A stretch of DNA of 64,000 bases. Origin: Amycolatopsis sacchari (GTDB lineage Bacteria; Actinomycetota; Actinomycetes; Mycobacteriales; Pseudonocardiaceae). The notes under the pieces are model-generated. The model did not search any database and was not told the DNA's origin. It saw only the letters and a list, made by a program, of their open reading frames with translations. Below are positions 54,001 through 62,061 of the stretch, one piece after another. The first letter of the stretch is position 1; each line of letters opens with the position of its first letter. The translations under genes were made by a program, and so were the position numbers. The stretch lies in the NCBI RefSeq assembly GCF_900114035.1, contig NZ_FORP01000002.1:124001-188000 (forward strand). The letters are read 5' to 3'.

Positions 54001-54929
54001 TGTTTGGACAACGCGTCCGCGGTGTCGCGGATTTCCCGCTCCCCGGACAGGAACACGAGGATGTCGCCGGGCCCTTCGGCACACAGCTCGTCGACCGCGT
54101 CGGAGATCGCCTGGACCTGGTCGCGCTCCTCGGCGTCCGGCTGGTCGGGGTCCACAATGGGCCGGTAGCGGACCTCGACCGGGTAAGTGCGGCCGGAAAC
54201 CTCGACGATCGGCGCACCACTGAAGTGCTCCGCGAAACGCTCCGGGTCGATCGTCGCCGAGGTGATGATCACCTTGAGGTCGGGGCGGCGCGGCAGCAGC
54301 TGCTTGAGGTAGCCGAGGAGGAAGTCGATGTTGAGGCTGCGTTCGTGCGCCTCGTCGATGATGATCGTGTCGTAGCGGCGCAGCATCCGGTCGTGCTGGA
54401 TCTCCGCCAGCAGGATGCCGTCGGTCATCAGCTTGACCATCGTGTCGTCACCGCTGGTGTCGGTGAACCGCACCTGGTACCCGACCGTGCCGCCGAGCTC
54501 CGTACCCAGCTCGCTCGCGATGCGCTCCGCGACGGTGCGGGCCGCGAGCCGCCGCGGCTGGGTGTGCCCGATCTGGCCGCGCACGCCGAGCCCCAGTTCC
54601 AGGCAGATCTTGGGCAGCTGGGTGGTCTTGCCCGACCCGGTCTCGCCCGCGACGATCACGACCTGGTTGTCCCTGATCGCGGCCGCGATGTCGTCCTTGC
54701 GCCGGCTGACCGGCAGCTCGGCGGGGTAGGTGATCTTCGGCCGGCTCTCCGCGCGCCGCCGCACGCGCCGCTCCGCGGCGTCGACGTCGGCGGCGAGCTG
54801 CCGCGCCACGCGCTCCGGGTCCCGCGCCTTGCGGGCACCGTCGAGCCGCCGCCGCAACCGGTGCTCGTCGCGCAGCATCAACTCGGGCAGCCTGGCCCGC
54901 AGCTCAGCAAGGGGGGATGGCGTAGACAT
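51066..54929 (-). CDS. hrpA: ATP-dependent RNA helicase HrpA
   Basis: 1287 aa. DEAH-box helicase: Walker A GETGSGKTTQLPK, DEAH in IIIDEAHERSLN, SATID, LVFLSGEREI-like motif IV (ILVFLSGEREIRD), and QRKGRCGR motif VI. HA2 and OB-type regions follow, then the long HrpA-specific C-terminal part (DUF3418, ~700-1287). Length agrees with E. coli HrpA (~1300). Roles include mRNA processing and rescue of stalled ribosomes. Standalone gene on the minus strand. Confidence 0.96.
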   Translation of the reverse strand: MSTPSPLAELRARLPELMLRDEHRLRRRLDGARKARDPERVARQLAADVDAAERRVRRRAESRPKITYPAELPVSRRKDDIAAAIRDNQVVIVAGETGSGKTTQLPKICLELGLGVRGQIGHTQPRRLAARTVAERIASELGTELGGTVGYQVRFTDTSGDDTMVKLMTDGILLAEIQHDRMLRRYDTIIIDEAHERSLNIDFLLGYLKQLLPRRPDLKVIITSATIDPERFAEHFSGAPIVEVSGRTYPVEVRYRPIVDPDQPDAEERDQVQAISDAVDELCAEGPGDILVFLSGEREIRDTADALSKQDRPNTEILPLYARLSAADQHRVFQRHTGRRIVLATNVAETSLTVPGIKYVIDPGTARISRYSHRTKVQRLPIEPISQASANQRKGRCGRTSDGICIRLYTEADFESRPEFTDPEILRTNLASVILQMTALGLGDIAAFPFVEAPDRRQITDGKQLLQELGAFDGDKLTEVGRQLAQLPVDPRLGRMVLEAAKNGCVREVMIIAAALSIQDPRERPADRQEAAQQQHARFADKTSDFLAYLNLWEYLREQQKALSGNQFRRLCRNEFLNYLRVREWQDIYSQLRQLAKPLGITLNSEPADPQNVHISLLAGLLSHVGLKDPEKGDYLGARGARFAVFPGSALFKKQPRWLVSAELVETSRLWARVNARIEPEWVEPLAGHLVKRTYSEPHWERKRAAVVASERVTLYGVPLVVGRKVNYGRIDPELSRELFIRHALVEGDWDTRHEFFAANRALLDEVEDLENRARRRDLLVDDQTLFEFYDQRVGEEVVSGRHFDTWWKKTRRTQPDLLNFEKAMLVTEAADAVRESDYPDTWTQGSQRLALTYQFEPGADADGVTVHIPLPVLNQITPDGFDWQVPGLREELVTALIKSLPKQLRRNFVPAPDTAKYVLSRVSPADGPLLDVLAGELEDLRGVPVPPDAWQLAAVPEHLRMTFRVVDERGRRLAEGKDLLALKRSLSGKVRETISRAANSIEREGLTKPAFGELPKVFASTRRGHEVKAFPALVDEGSSVAVRMLDTPVEQRQQMWLGTRKLLRLNLPSPMKFINRNLSNNAKLVLGRNPHGSVAGLLEDCVDCAVDKLMADNGGPSWDEAGFAVLLEKVRGSVNPAVLVVLSEVEQILRAANDVETRLADARGPAESLADIRAQLDALVFPGFVTATGYDRLPNLVRYLRAIERRIDKLANAAAKDVELLRDVRWLREEYERAVAALPPGVQPGPELVEVRWMLEELRVSYFAQTLGTAHPVSAKRILKALDAAA

Positions 54930-55059
54930 ACGGATTCCAGTTTAACCGGCGGCCCCGGGTCGCGTCCGCCGGTTAAATCCGCGCCCAATCCGGACGGGTT
55001 CTGTCCGGAGTCGCCTCTAGCTTGGCCGGTGTCCCACTCCAGTCCAGGAAGGAACCACC

Positions 55060-55485
55060 GTGCAGTTCGCCTCCGTCCGCGTCATCACCGAAGACATCCG
55101 CCGCCTCGTCGCGTTCTGGGAGCAGGCCACCGGTGTCGAAGCGCGCTGGCTCGCCGAGCAGTTCGCCGAACTCGTGACGCCGTCGTGCACCCTCGCGATC
55201 GGCAGCGCCGAAACCATGGCGTTGTTCAGTCCCGGCGCCGCCGTGGCCCGCTCGAACCGGACCGTGATCCTGGAGTTCCTCGTCGACGACGTCGACCGGG
55301 AGCACGACCGGCTGACCGGCCTGGCCGCCGCGCCCGAGATCGTGCAGAAACCGACCACGATGCCGTGGGGGAACCGTTCGCTGCTGTTCCGCGACCCCGA
55401 CGGCAACCTGGTCAACTTCTTCACGCCGGTCAACGACGAAGCCCGCGCCCGGTTCGGCAAAGCCCCGGGGAACGGCGTCGAGTAG
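55060..55485 (+). CDS. VOC-family (glyoxalase-like) protein
   Basis: 141 aa from GTG with AGGAAGGA upstream. Vicinal-oxygen-chelate fold: paired beta-alpha-beta-beta-beta modules (FASVRVITEDIRRLVAFWEQ, ETMALFSPG; TVILEFLVDDVDREHDRL, RSLLFRDPDGNLVNFFTP). The FRDPDGNLV motif is the usual metal-site edge with its acidic residue shifted. Many members are antibiotic-binding or ring-cleaving enzymes; substrate unknown. It precedes a chloramphenicol-type efflux gene. Confidence 0.87.
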   Translation: MQFASVRVITEDIRRLVAFWEQATGVEARWLAEQFAELVTPSCTLAIGSAETMALFSPGAAVARSNRTVILEFLVDDVDREHDRLTGLAAAPEIVQKPTTMPWGNRSLLFRDPDGNLVNFFTPVNDEARARFGKAPGNGVE

Positions 55486-55521
55486 AGTCCGGCTCGTGGC
55501 GAGCCCGGAAGCGGACTGGGC

Positions 55522-55623
55522 GGGGGCTTTCGGTCACCCCGTCAGCCCCCTGAACCCCTGAGATTCCCCGGCTGACCGGGAGTGACGAGACGTACCCACC
55601 GCTCTCTCACCCCGGAGTCACTC
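55522..55623 (+). promoter_or_regulatory. Possible attenuator hairpins before the Cmx-type efflux gene
   Basis: The 139-base leader holds GGGGGCT (55522-55528) / AGCCCCC (55544-55550), and GAGTGAC (55580-55586) / GTCACTC (55617-55623), the latter closing one base before the ATG so that it would hide the GGAG ribosome site. A 21-codon frame runs 55496-55561. Chloramphenicol efflux genes of this family in Streptomyces/Rhodococcus are known to be drug-inducible through leader-peptide attenuation; applying it here is inference. Confidence 0.4.
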
Positions 55624-55624
55624 G

Positions 55625-56752
55625 ATGCCGCTTTCCCTCTACCTGCTCGCTGTCGCCGTGTTCGCCATGGGCACGTCGGAGTTCATGCTCGCCGGTCTCC
55701 TGCCGGACCTCGCCGCGGACCTCGGCGTGCCACCGGGCACCGCCGGGCTGCTCACGTCGGCCTTCGCGATCGGTCTCGTCATCGGCGCACCGCTCATGGC
55801 CGCACTCGCCCGCCGGTGGCCGCGGCGGGCGAGCCTGTGCGGGTTCCTCGTCGTGTTCCTGGCCGCGCACGTGGCCGGCGCGGTGACCGGGAGCTTCGCC
55901 CTGTTGTTCGCCACCAGGGTCCTCGCGGCGCTGGCCAACGCCGGTTTCCTCGCGGTCGCGCTCACGACGGCGGCCGACGTCGGCCGGAAGGGGCGCGCCG
56001 TGGCGGTCCTGCTCGCGGGGACCACGCTCGCGACGGTCGCCGGCGTGCCGGGCGGCGCGCTGCTCGGTGCGGCGTCCGGCTGGCGGGCGACGTTCTGGGC
56101 GGTCGCGCTGCTGTGCCTGCCCGCCTTGGCGGCGGTACTGCTCGTGCCCGCAGGCGAGGCCGCGCGGGGAGACCTCCGCCGGGAACTGGCCCAGCTGCGG
56201 CGGCCGCGGCTGCTCGTGGTGCTGCTGCTCGGCGCGCTCGTCAACGCGGCCACGTTCGGCAGCTTCACGTTCCTCGCGCTGCTCGCCGACGGGGCCGCCG
56301 TTCCCGTCGTGCTCGTGTTGTTCGGGCTGGGGTCCTTCGCGGGCGTCACCGTCGCGGGGCGGCTGTCCGACGACCGGCCGGGCGTCGTGCTCGGCGCGGG
56401 CGGGCTGCTCCTCCTCGGCGGCTGGCTCGCGCTCGCCGCCTTCCCCGGCGCGGTGTTCGCGCTGGCGTTCACGCAGGGCGCGCTCTCGTTCGGCGTCGGC
56501 GGCACGCTCATCGCGTTGGCGCTCCACGAAGCCGCGGGTGCGCCGACGATGGCCGGTTCCTACGCCACTGCGGCGTTGAACGTCGGCGCCGCCGCCGGAC
56601 CCGCACTGGCCGCGGCCGCCCTCGGCGTGGACGAGCGCGGCCCGGCCTGGGTCAGCGCGGCCCTCGTCGCGGTGTTCCTGGTGATCACGCGCGGACGAGC
56701 ACCTCGGGGCTCAGCGTCGCGGGCGAGCGGTGACCGGCCAGCCCGAGAGTGA
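55625..56752 (+). CDS. Cmx/CmrA-type chloramphenicol efflux MFS transporter
   Basis: 375 aa, about 12 helices. The N-terminus PLSLYLLAVAVFAMGTSEFM matches the Cmx/CmlR chloramphenicol exporter family, with SAFAIGLVIGAPLMAALARRW as loop motif A (weak) and AGTTLATVAGVPGGALLGAA (motif C) in helix 5. Predicted drug/H+ antiport. The last 68 bases overlap the convergent lactate monooxygenase gene. Substrate beyond chloramphenicol-like drugs unknown. Confidence 0.83.
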   Translation: MPLSLYLLAVAVFAMGTSEFMLAGLLPDLAADLGVPPGTAGLLTSAFAIGLVIGAPLMAALARRWPRRASLCGFLVVFLAAHVAGAVTGSFALLFATRVLAALANAGFLAVALTTAADVGRKGRAVAVLLAGTTLATVAGVPGGALLGAASGWRATFWAVALLCLPALAAVLLVPAGEAARGDLRRELAQLRRPRLLVVLLLGALVNAATFGSFTFLALLADGAAVPVVLVLFGLGSFAGVTVAGRLSDDRPGVVLGAGGLLLLGGWLALAAFPGAVFALAFTQGALSFGVGGTLIALALHEAAGAPTMAGSYATAALNVGAAAGPALAAAALGVDERGPAWVSAALVAVFLVITRGRAPRGSASRASGDRPARE

Positions 56753-57848
56753 GGTCCAGTTCGGCGAGCAGGCTGCGGAGCACGTGCCGCACGCCGTCCT
56801 CGCCGCCGAGGCCCAGCCCGTACACGTAGGGCCGCCCGAGCAGCACGGCCTTCGCGCCCAGCGCCAGGGCCTTGAGGACGTCCGCACCGGTGCGCACCCC
56901 GGAGTCGAACAGGACCGCCAGCCGGTCGCCGACCGCCTGCGCGATACCCGGCAACGCTTCCAGCGCACCGAGCGCGCCGTCGACCTGCCTGCCGCCGTGG
57001 TTGGACACGACGACGCCATCCATCCCCGCGTCGGCGGCGCGGCGGGCGTCGTCGACGTGCTGGATGCCCTTCAGCAGGATCGGGCCGTCCCACAGGTCGC
57101 GCAGCACCGCCAGCTGCTGCCAGCTCTTGTCGGTGCCGGTGAACATGCCGACCCATTGCAGGAGCGCCATCTGCTCGTCCTCCTCGGGCGATTTCGCCAG
57201 CAGGGCGCGGAAAGCCGGGTCGGACATGGCGATCGCGGTGCCCTCGTTGCGGATGAACGGCAGGTACGCGCGGTCGAGGTCCTGCGGGCGCCAGGCGAGC
57301 GTCCACGTGTCGAGCGTGACGACGAGTGCGGTGTAGCCGGCCTTGCGGGCGCGCCCGACGATGCTCGCGCAGACGTCGGGGTGGTTGGGCCAGTACAGCT
57401 GGAACCAGCGCGGGCCCGCGCCGCTCGCCTCGGCGACGTCCTCGATCGTCCGGGACGCGGCGGTGGACAGGATCATCGGCAGCCCCAGCCCGGCGGCGGC
57501 GCGGGCGGTGGCGAGTTCGGCGTCCGGGTGCACGATCGACTGCACGCCGACGGGCGCGAGCAGCACCGGGGCCGGGAGGTCGTTGCCGAACAGGGTCGTC
57601 GTCAGGTCGCGGTCGGTCGCGTCGGTGAGCATGCGGGGCACGATCCGCCAGCGGTCGAACGCCTCGCGGTTCGCGCGCATGGTGGCGCCGGAACCCGCCC
57701 CGCCCGCGACGTACCCCAGGGCCTCGGGGGTGAGGACGGCGGCCGCCGCGTCCTCCAGTGCCGTGAGGTCCGTGGTGAACGGGGGCTTGTTGCCGGCAAG
57801 GCCCTGCAGGTAGATCTCGTTCTGGTAGCCACCGAATCGTTCGGCCAC
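56685..57848 (-). CDS. Lactate 2-monooxygenase-like FMN enzyme
   Basis: 387 aa. I chose GTG 57848 because GAGGAGG lies 5 bases upstream and the protein then starts MAERFGGYQNEIYLQGLAG, like known lactate monooxygenases; frames upstream add unlike residues. FMN-dependent alpha-hydroxy-acid oxidase barrel: LLAPVGVQSIVHPDAE, LYWPNHPDV, ILLKGIQHVDDARRA, and the active site VVSNHGGRQVDGALG. It would convert L-lactate plus O2 to acetate, CO2 and water. Overlaps the convergent efflux gene. Confidence 0.88.
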   Translation of the reverse strand: MAERFGGYQNEIYLQGLAGNKPPFTTDLTALEDAAAAVLTPEALGYVAGGAGSGATMRANREAFDRWRIVPRMLTDATDRDLTTTLFGNDLPAPVLLAPVGVQSIVHPDAELATARAAAGLGLPMILSTAASRTIEDVAEASGAGPRWFQLYWPNHPDVCASIVGRARKAGYTALVVTLDTWTLAWRPQDLDRAYLPFIRNEGTAIAMSDPAFRALLAKSPEEDEQMALLQWVGMFTGTDKSWQQLAVLRDLWDGPILLKGIQHVDDARRAADAGMDGVVVSNHGGRQVDGALGALEALPGIAQAVGDRLAVLFDSGVRTGADVLKALALGAKAVLLGRPYVYGLGLGGEDGVRHVLRSLLAELDLTLGLAGHRSPATLSPEVLVRA

Positions 57849-57969
57849 GGGCACCTCCTCGTCGACGCTGCGCGAAGCGTACGTGCCCGGCATTCGAGTG
57901 GTCGTGGCCACGTCGGGGAATAGCGGGGAGTCGTCGACCAGTTGCCGCTTTGCGGAGACGGGAGAGATT

Positions 57970-59184
57970 TTGACCGCGACTGCTTCAACGACTGCCACTG
58001 CCCCCGCCGCACCGAAAACCCTGCGTTACGCGCTGATCCTCGGTGGCCTCTCGGCCTTCGCGCCACTGTCCATCGACATGTACCTGCCCGCGCTGCCGAG
58101 GATGGCCGAGGACCTGCACAGCGCGGACGCCACCCTCCAGCTCACGCTGACGGCGTTCATCGTCGGACTGGCCGTGGGACAGCTGGTGCTGGGGCCGATC
58201 TCGGACGCCGTCGGTCGCCGCAAGCCGTTGCTCGCCGGGCTGGCCGTGTACGCGGTCTCGTCGGTGTTGTGCGCGGTGAGCCCGTCGGTGGAGTTGCTCA
58301 TCGCCGCGCGGACGCTGCAGGCGCTGGGCGCCGCCGCCGGGATCGTGATCGCGAGGGCGATCGTGCGCGACCTGTACTCGGGCACGGCGATGACGAAGTT
58401 CTTCTCGATGCTGATGCTGGTCAGCGGCCTCGCGCCGATCCTGGCGCCGGTACTCGGCGGGCAGGTCCTACGTCTGACGTCCTGGCGCGGTGTGTTCGTG
58501 GTGCTGACGGTGTTCGGCGCACTGCTGTTGCTCGCGGCGGCGCTCGCCCTGCCGGAGCCGCTGCCGCCGGAACGCCGCAGCCCGAACCGGCTCGGTGCGA
58601 CGCTGCGGACGTACGGGGGGTTGCTGGCGGACCGGTCGTTCGTCGGTTACGCGCTCGCGGGCGGGCTGATGTTCGCGGGGCTGTTCGCCTACGTGTCGGC
58701 GTCTTCGTTCGTGCTCCAGGAGGTGTACGGGCTCAACCCGCAGGAGTTCAGCCTGGTGTTCGGCGGGAACGGGATAGGGATCGTGCTGGCGGGCCAGCTC
58801 AACGGGCGGCTCGTGGGGCGGTTCCCGGAGCGGACGCTGCTGGCGGTGGGCCTGACGACGTCGGCGCTCGGCGGGCTGGGCGTGCTCGCGGCGGCGGTGT
58901 TCTCGTGGCCGCTGGTGGCTCTGCTGGTGCCGTTGGTGCTGCTGGTGTCGAGCATCGGCATGGTGATGCCGAACGCGTCGTCGCTGGCGCTGGCGGAGCA
59001 CCCGCATTCGGCGGGCGCGGCGTCGGCGTTGCTGGGCGTGCTGCAGTTCGTGATCGGCGGGCTGGCGACCCCGCTGGTCAGCATCGGCGGCGCGTCGAGC
59101 GCGGTGCCGATGGGCACGGTGATGGCGTGCTTCGCGGTGGCGGCGCTGGTGATCTTCCGGACCCTGACCCGGCGCACGGCGTAG
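57970..59184 (+). CDS. Bcr/CflA-family multidrug efflux MFS transporter
   Basis: 404 aa from TTG. 12 helices; the start ALILGGLSAFAPLSIDMYLPALP is diagnostic for Bcr/CflA drug exporters, with loop motif GPISDAVGRRKPLLAG and antiporter motif in SMLMLVSGLAPILAPVLGG. It runs divergently from lactate 2-monooxygenase (~120 bases apart) and convergently to a ferredoxin-reductase-type gene, ending 7 bases from it. Confidence 0.9.
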   Translation: MTATASTTATAPAAPKTLRYALILGGLSAFAPLSIDMYLPALPRMAEDLHSADATLQLTLTAFIVGLAVGQLVLGPISDAVGRRKPLLAGLAVYAVSSVLCAVSPSVELLIAARTLQALGAAAGIVIARAIVRDLYSGTAMTKFFSMLMLVSGLAPILAPVLGGQVLRLTSWRGVFVVLTVFGALLLLAAALALPEPLPPERRSPNRLGATLRTYGGLLADRSFVGYALAGGLMFAGLFAYVSASSFVLQEVYGLNPQEFSLVFGGNGIGIVLAGQLNGRLVGRFPERTLLAVGLTTSALGGLGVLAAAVFSWPLVALLVPLVLLVSSIGMVMPNASSLALAEHPHSAGAASALLGVLQFVIGGLATPLVSIGGASSAVPMGTVMACFAVAALVIFRTLTRRTA

Positions 59185-59191
59185 CCGGGGC

Positions 59192-60415
59192 TCAGCCGAT
59201 CGCCGAGAGATCGCCGTCCGTAAGGGTTTTCTCGTCCACCGGGGGCCTGTTTTCGACCAGGCGCTGCAGTGCGTCGCCGTCGTCCCAGGCGTTCACGTTC
59301 ATCGCTGCGGTTACGTGGCCCTCGCGGAGCCAGAACGCGGTGAACTCCCGCGTGCCGAGGTCACCGCGGACCACGAGCCGGTCGGTGTCCGGATCCGCCA
59401 AGCCGCGGTACTCACAGCCGAGGTCGTACTGGTCGGTGAAGAAATACGGGGCCGCGGTGTAGGGCTCGTGCTCGCCGAGCAGGTTCGCCGCCACGTGCGC
59501 GCCCTGGTTCTTCGCGTTGGCCCAGTGCTCGACACGCACGCGCCTGCCGTAGCGCGGATGGAAGTGCGACGCGATGTCCCCGACCGCGAACACGTCGGGC
59601 GCGGACGTGCGCAGGCTCGCGTCCACCGCGACGCCGCCGTCGTCGGCGAGTTCGAGGCCGGCGGCGTGCGCCAACTCCACGCGCGGGCTCACCCCGACCG
59701 CCGCCACGACGACGTCCGCGGGCAGTTCGGTTCCGTCGGCCAGCCGCACGGCTCGCACCCCGGCCGAGTCCCCGGCGATCTCCGCGATCCCGGCGCCGAG
59801 ACGCCAGTGCACGCCCTGCTCGGCATGCATGTTCCGGAACACCTCCGCTACCTCCGGCCCCAGCACGGGTAGCAATGGCGCGGCGATGCGGTCCACGACG
59901 GTCACGTCGACACCGTGCCGCCGGGCCGCGGCCGCCGCTTCAGTGCCGATCCAGCCCGCGCCCACCACGACGGCGCGTTCGGCGTCCGCGAAGGCCGCGC
60001 GCAGGGCGAGGGAGTCGTCGAGGGTACGCAGGGTCCGCACCCCGGGCAGCCCCGCGCCGGGGACGGGCAGCAGGCGCGGTTGTGAACCGGTCGCGAGCAC
60101 CAGCCGGTCGTAGGGGTGATCACCGCCCTGGTTGTCGGCAACCCGGCGCGCCCCGAGTTCGATCCGCGTCGCGATGGTGTGCCGGCGCAGGTCGATGTCG
60201 TGCTCTTCGTAGAACCCGGCGTCGCGCACCCAGTCCGGTTCTTCGGCGTCGCCCAGCAGCACGCCTTTCGACAGGGCGGGCAGTTCGTACGGGCGGTGGG
60301 CCTCGGCGCCCAGGAGAACGAGTTCGCCGGAGTACCCGTGTTCACGCAGCGTCGCCGCGGCTGTCGCCCCACCGAGTCCCGCACCGAGGATCACGATGCG
60401 TCGCGGTTGCGCCAT
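59192..60415 (-). CDS. FAD-dependent ferredoxin/rubredoxin reductase-like protein
   Basis: 407 aa from ATG 60415 with AGGGAGAG upstream. Pyridine-nucleotide-disulfide fold: FAD motif RIVILGAGLGGATAAATLR, NAD motif RAVVVGAGWIGTEAAAAARR, FAD-end VFAVGDIASHFHPRYGRRV, and EHWANAKNQGAHVAANLLG, which is characteristic of the ferredoxin-reductase partners of cytochrome P450s and dioxygenases. It moves electrons from NAD(P)H to a ferredoxin. No P450 or ferredoxin gene adjoins it. Confidence 0.9.
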   Translation of the reverse strand: MAQPRRIVILGAGLGGATAAATLREHGYSGELVLLGAEAHRPYELPALSKGVLLGDAEEPDWVRDAGFYEEHDIDLRRHTIATRIELGARRVADNQGGDHPYDRLVLATGSQPRLLPVPGAGLPGVRTLRTLDDSLALRAAFADAERAVVVGAGWIGTEAAAAARRHGVDVTVVDRIAAPLLPVLGPEVAEVFRNMHAEQGVHWRLGAGIAEIAGDSAGVRAVRLADGTELPADVVVAAVGVSPRVELAHAAGLELADDGGVAVDASLRTSAPDVFAVGDIASHFHPRYGRRVRVEHWANAKNQGAHVAANLLGEHEPYTAAPYFFTDQYDLGCEYRGLADPDTDRLVVRGDLGTREFTAFWLREGHVTAAMNVNAWDDGDALQRLVENRPPVDEKTLTDGDLSAIG

Positions 60416-60543
60416 GGCTCTCTCCCTGTCACCGGTGACCTGTCTCACGCTACCGTCCGGGTGAGTTTTTCGCGTCCACCGTCACGAGCTCTCACCGCTT
60501 CGGTCCCTTCTGCGGTCCGGGCGAAGCGAACGAGGGGAACGAC

Positions 60544-60747
60544 GTGACTGCTCAGGACGAATGGTCCGTCACCTGCCGCGATCTGGCGGGGCGGAAGCGG
60601 GCGCTGACCGTGTTCACCAGCAACGGGCGCATCGTGCTGGTAGGACCTCCCGGCGAGGCCGCGGTGCTGGAACCACTGGACGTAGGACGTCTCCGCGCGG
60701 CGTTGCGGGACGCGGTTGTCGTGGTAGGACAGGAAGCGCGGGAGTGA
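60544..60747 (+). CDS. Small conserved-looking protein of unknown function
   Basis: 67 aa from GTG with GAGGGGAAC upstream. Reads as compact strands (WSVTCRDLAGRKRALTVFTS, GRIVLVGPPGEAAVLEPLD) and one helix (RLRAALRDAVVVV). No motif recognised. Good codon bias and a sound ribosome site support it as a real gene. It precedes the iron-regulated ABC gene by 52 bases. Confidence 0.65.
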   Translation: MTAQDEWSVTCRDLAGRKRALTVFTSNGRIVLVGPPGEAAVLEPLDVGRLRAALRDAVVVVGQEARE

Positions 60748-60781
60748 TCACCCCTGCAGCCGCTACCCCCGGATCGGCTGG

Positions 60782-60800
60782 CTAGGTTAGCCTAACTTCA
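60782..60800 (+). promoter_or_regulatory. IdeR/DtxR iron box over the ABC ATPase start
   Basis: The 19-base window matches the DtxR/IdeR consensus core AGGTTAGCCTAAC exactly, with a less conserved right edge (TTCA instead of CTAA). It ends on the A of the ATG, so transcription probably begins at or next to the start codon and iron-bound IdeR would block it. Confidence 0.75.
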
Positions 60801-61609
60801 TGACCGCGATCGCCGAAACCACGACCGCCACCCGGCTCCACGGCGAGGGCCTGACGCTCGCCTACGACGGGCGCACGGTCGCCGAAGACCTCGGGGTGAC
60901 CATCCCGGACCAGTCCTTCACGGTGATCGTCGGTCCGAACGCTTGCGGGAAGACCACCCTGCTGCGGGCGCTGGCGCGGTTGCTCAAGCCGCGCAAGGGG
61001 ATGGTGTACCTGGATGGTGAGGTCATCACGTCGATGCCCGCCAAGCAGGTCGCGCGGCGCCTGGGGTTGCTGCCGCAGAGTTCAATCGCCCCCGAGGGCA
61101 TCACGGTCGCGGATCTGGTGGCCCGCGGCCGGTACCCGCACCAGCGGCTGCTGCGCCAGTGGTCGAAGGAGGATGCGGCAGTCGTAGAACGTTCTATGTC
61201 CGCAACGGGCGTGTCCGAACTGGCCGACCGCCTCGTGGACGAACTGTCCGGCGGTCAGCGGCAGCGGGTGTGGCTGGCGATGGCGCTGGCGCAGGAAACG
61301 GAACTGCTGCTGCTGGACGAGCCCACGACGTTCCTGGACATCTCGCACCAGATGGACATCCTGGACCTGTGCGCGCAACTGCACGCCGAACAGGGCCGCA
61401 CGCTCGTCGCGGTGCTGCACGATCTCAACCACGCCGCCCGGTACGGCACCCACCTCATCGCGATGCGCGGTGGGAGGGTCATCGCCACGGGCAGCCCGGA
61501 GGAGGTCGTCACGGCGGAACGGGTGGAGGAGATCTTCGACCTCCCGTGCCGCGTGATGCCGGATCCGGAAACGGGCACCCCACTGGTGATTCCCAAGGCG
61601 CGGCGATAG
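60800..61609 (+). CDS. Iron-siderophore ABC transporter ATP-binding protein
   Basis: 269 aa. FecE/FepC-type ATPase: Walker A GPNACGKTTL, Q-loop LLPQSSIAP, signature LSGGQRQRVWLAMALAQ, Walker B LLLLDEPTTFLDI and H-loop VLHDLNHAARY. The iron box over its start fits a role in ferric-siderophore uptake at the membrane. The permease and binding-protein genes are absent nearby, so it must work with components encoded elsewhere. Confidence 0.92.
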   Translation: MTAIAETTTATRLHGEGLTLAYDGRTVAEDLGVTIPDQSFTVIVGPNACGKTTLLRALARLLKPRKGMVYLDGEVITSMPAKQVARRLGLLPQSSIAPEGITVADLVARGRYPHQRLLRQWSKEDAAVVERSMSATGVSELADRLVDELSGGQRQRVWLAMALAQETELLLLDEPTTFLDISHQMDILDLCAQLHAEQGRTLVAVLHDLNHAARYGTHLIAMRGGRVIATGSPEEVVTAERVEEIFDLPCRVMPDPETGTPLVIPKARR

Positions 61610-61626
61610 CCGCACAAAGCCCCCGA

Positions 61627-61780
61627 GAGTTGGGTGATCATCCCGTCGCCTGACACCGGGCGATCACTTTGAGCCAGGGCCGCAACAGGCGCCGGAACCG
61701 GCGGCCGAAAGACCAAAGCTTGCGGCCCTGGAGCAAAGTGATATGCACAAACCGCAGGCGACGGGATGATCACTCAACTC
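61627..61780. repeat. Long imperfect inverted repeat, 154 bases
   Basis: Outer arms 61627-61652 and 61755-61780 match over 26 bases with one mismatch; inner arms 61663-61685 and 61720-61742 match over 23 bases with two. The centre has CCGG-aa-CCGG. The whole can fold as one long hairpin with internal loops. It starts 17 bases after the ABC gene stop. It may be a MITE-like remnant, a structured RNA or a terminator; no coding sequence is seen. Confidence 0.7.
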
Positions 61781-61840
61781 GACCACCTGCCCGAGGTGAG
61801 ATCCCTTTGGGGTCCATCATCCTGGAGCCTGCCCGCCGGC

Positions 61841-62061
61841 CAATACCGCTAAGTTTAGGCGAGTTTCCGCAGCTCAGAGGCGTTTGGAGGCGTCGCCCAC
61901 AGAGCGGTCACACCCCGACAGAACAGTTGCCTCAATTGAAGATTCCCCTCAACCGCAACGGCGACTGTCTTAAGTGGAGAACCGCCTAACCGGCGGGAAC
62001 GACTGAACAGAGCCTCCGGTAACGCCCTGACCAGGTAAAACGTACTAACTTAGCGGTATTG
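61841..62061. mobile_element. MITE-like element, 221 bases, with terminal inverted repeats and target duplication
   Basis: The ends are perfect 15-base inverted repeats, CAATACCGCTAAGTT (61841-61855) and AACTTAGCGGTATTG (62047-62061). Immediately outside lies the same 9-base CCCGCCGGC on both sides (61832-61840 and 62062-62070), a typical target-site duplication. The interior has no transposase; one plus-strand frame runs to a stop at 61989 without recognisable motif. A 9-base duplication fits IS4-type (IS10/IS50-like) transposases acting in trans. Confidence 0.75.

Noticed and set aside
52521..55553. A 1010-codon plus-strand frame opposite hrpA
   Set aside because: Mirror of hrpA codons, repetitive Arg/Val/Leu composition, no ribosome site.
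61669..61989. 106-codon plus-strand frame through both repeat structures
   Set aside because: Starts inside the long inverted repeat, Arg/Pro-rich, no ribosome site and no transposase motif.
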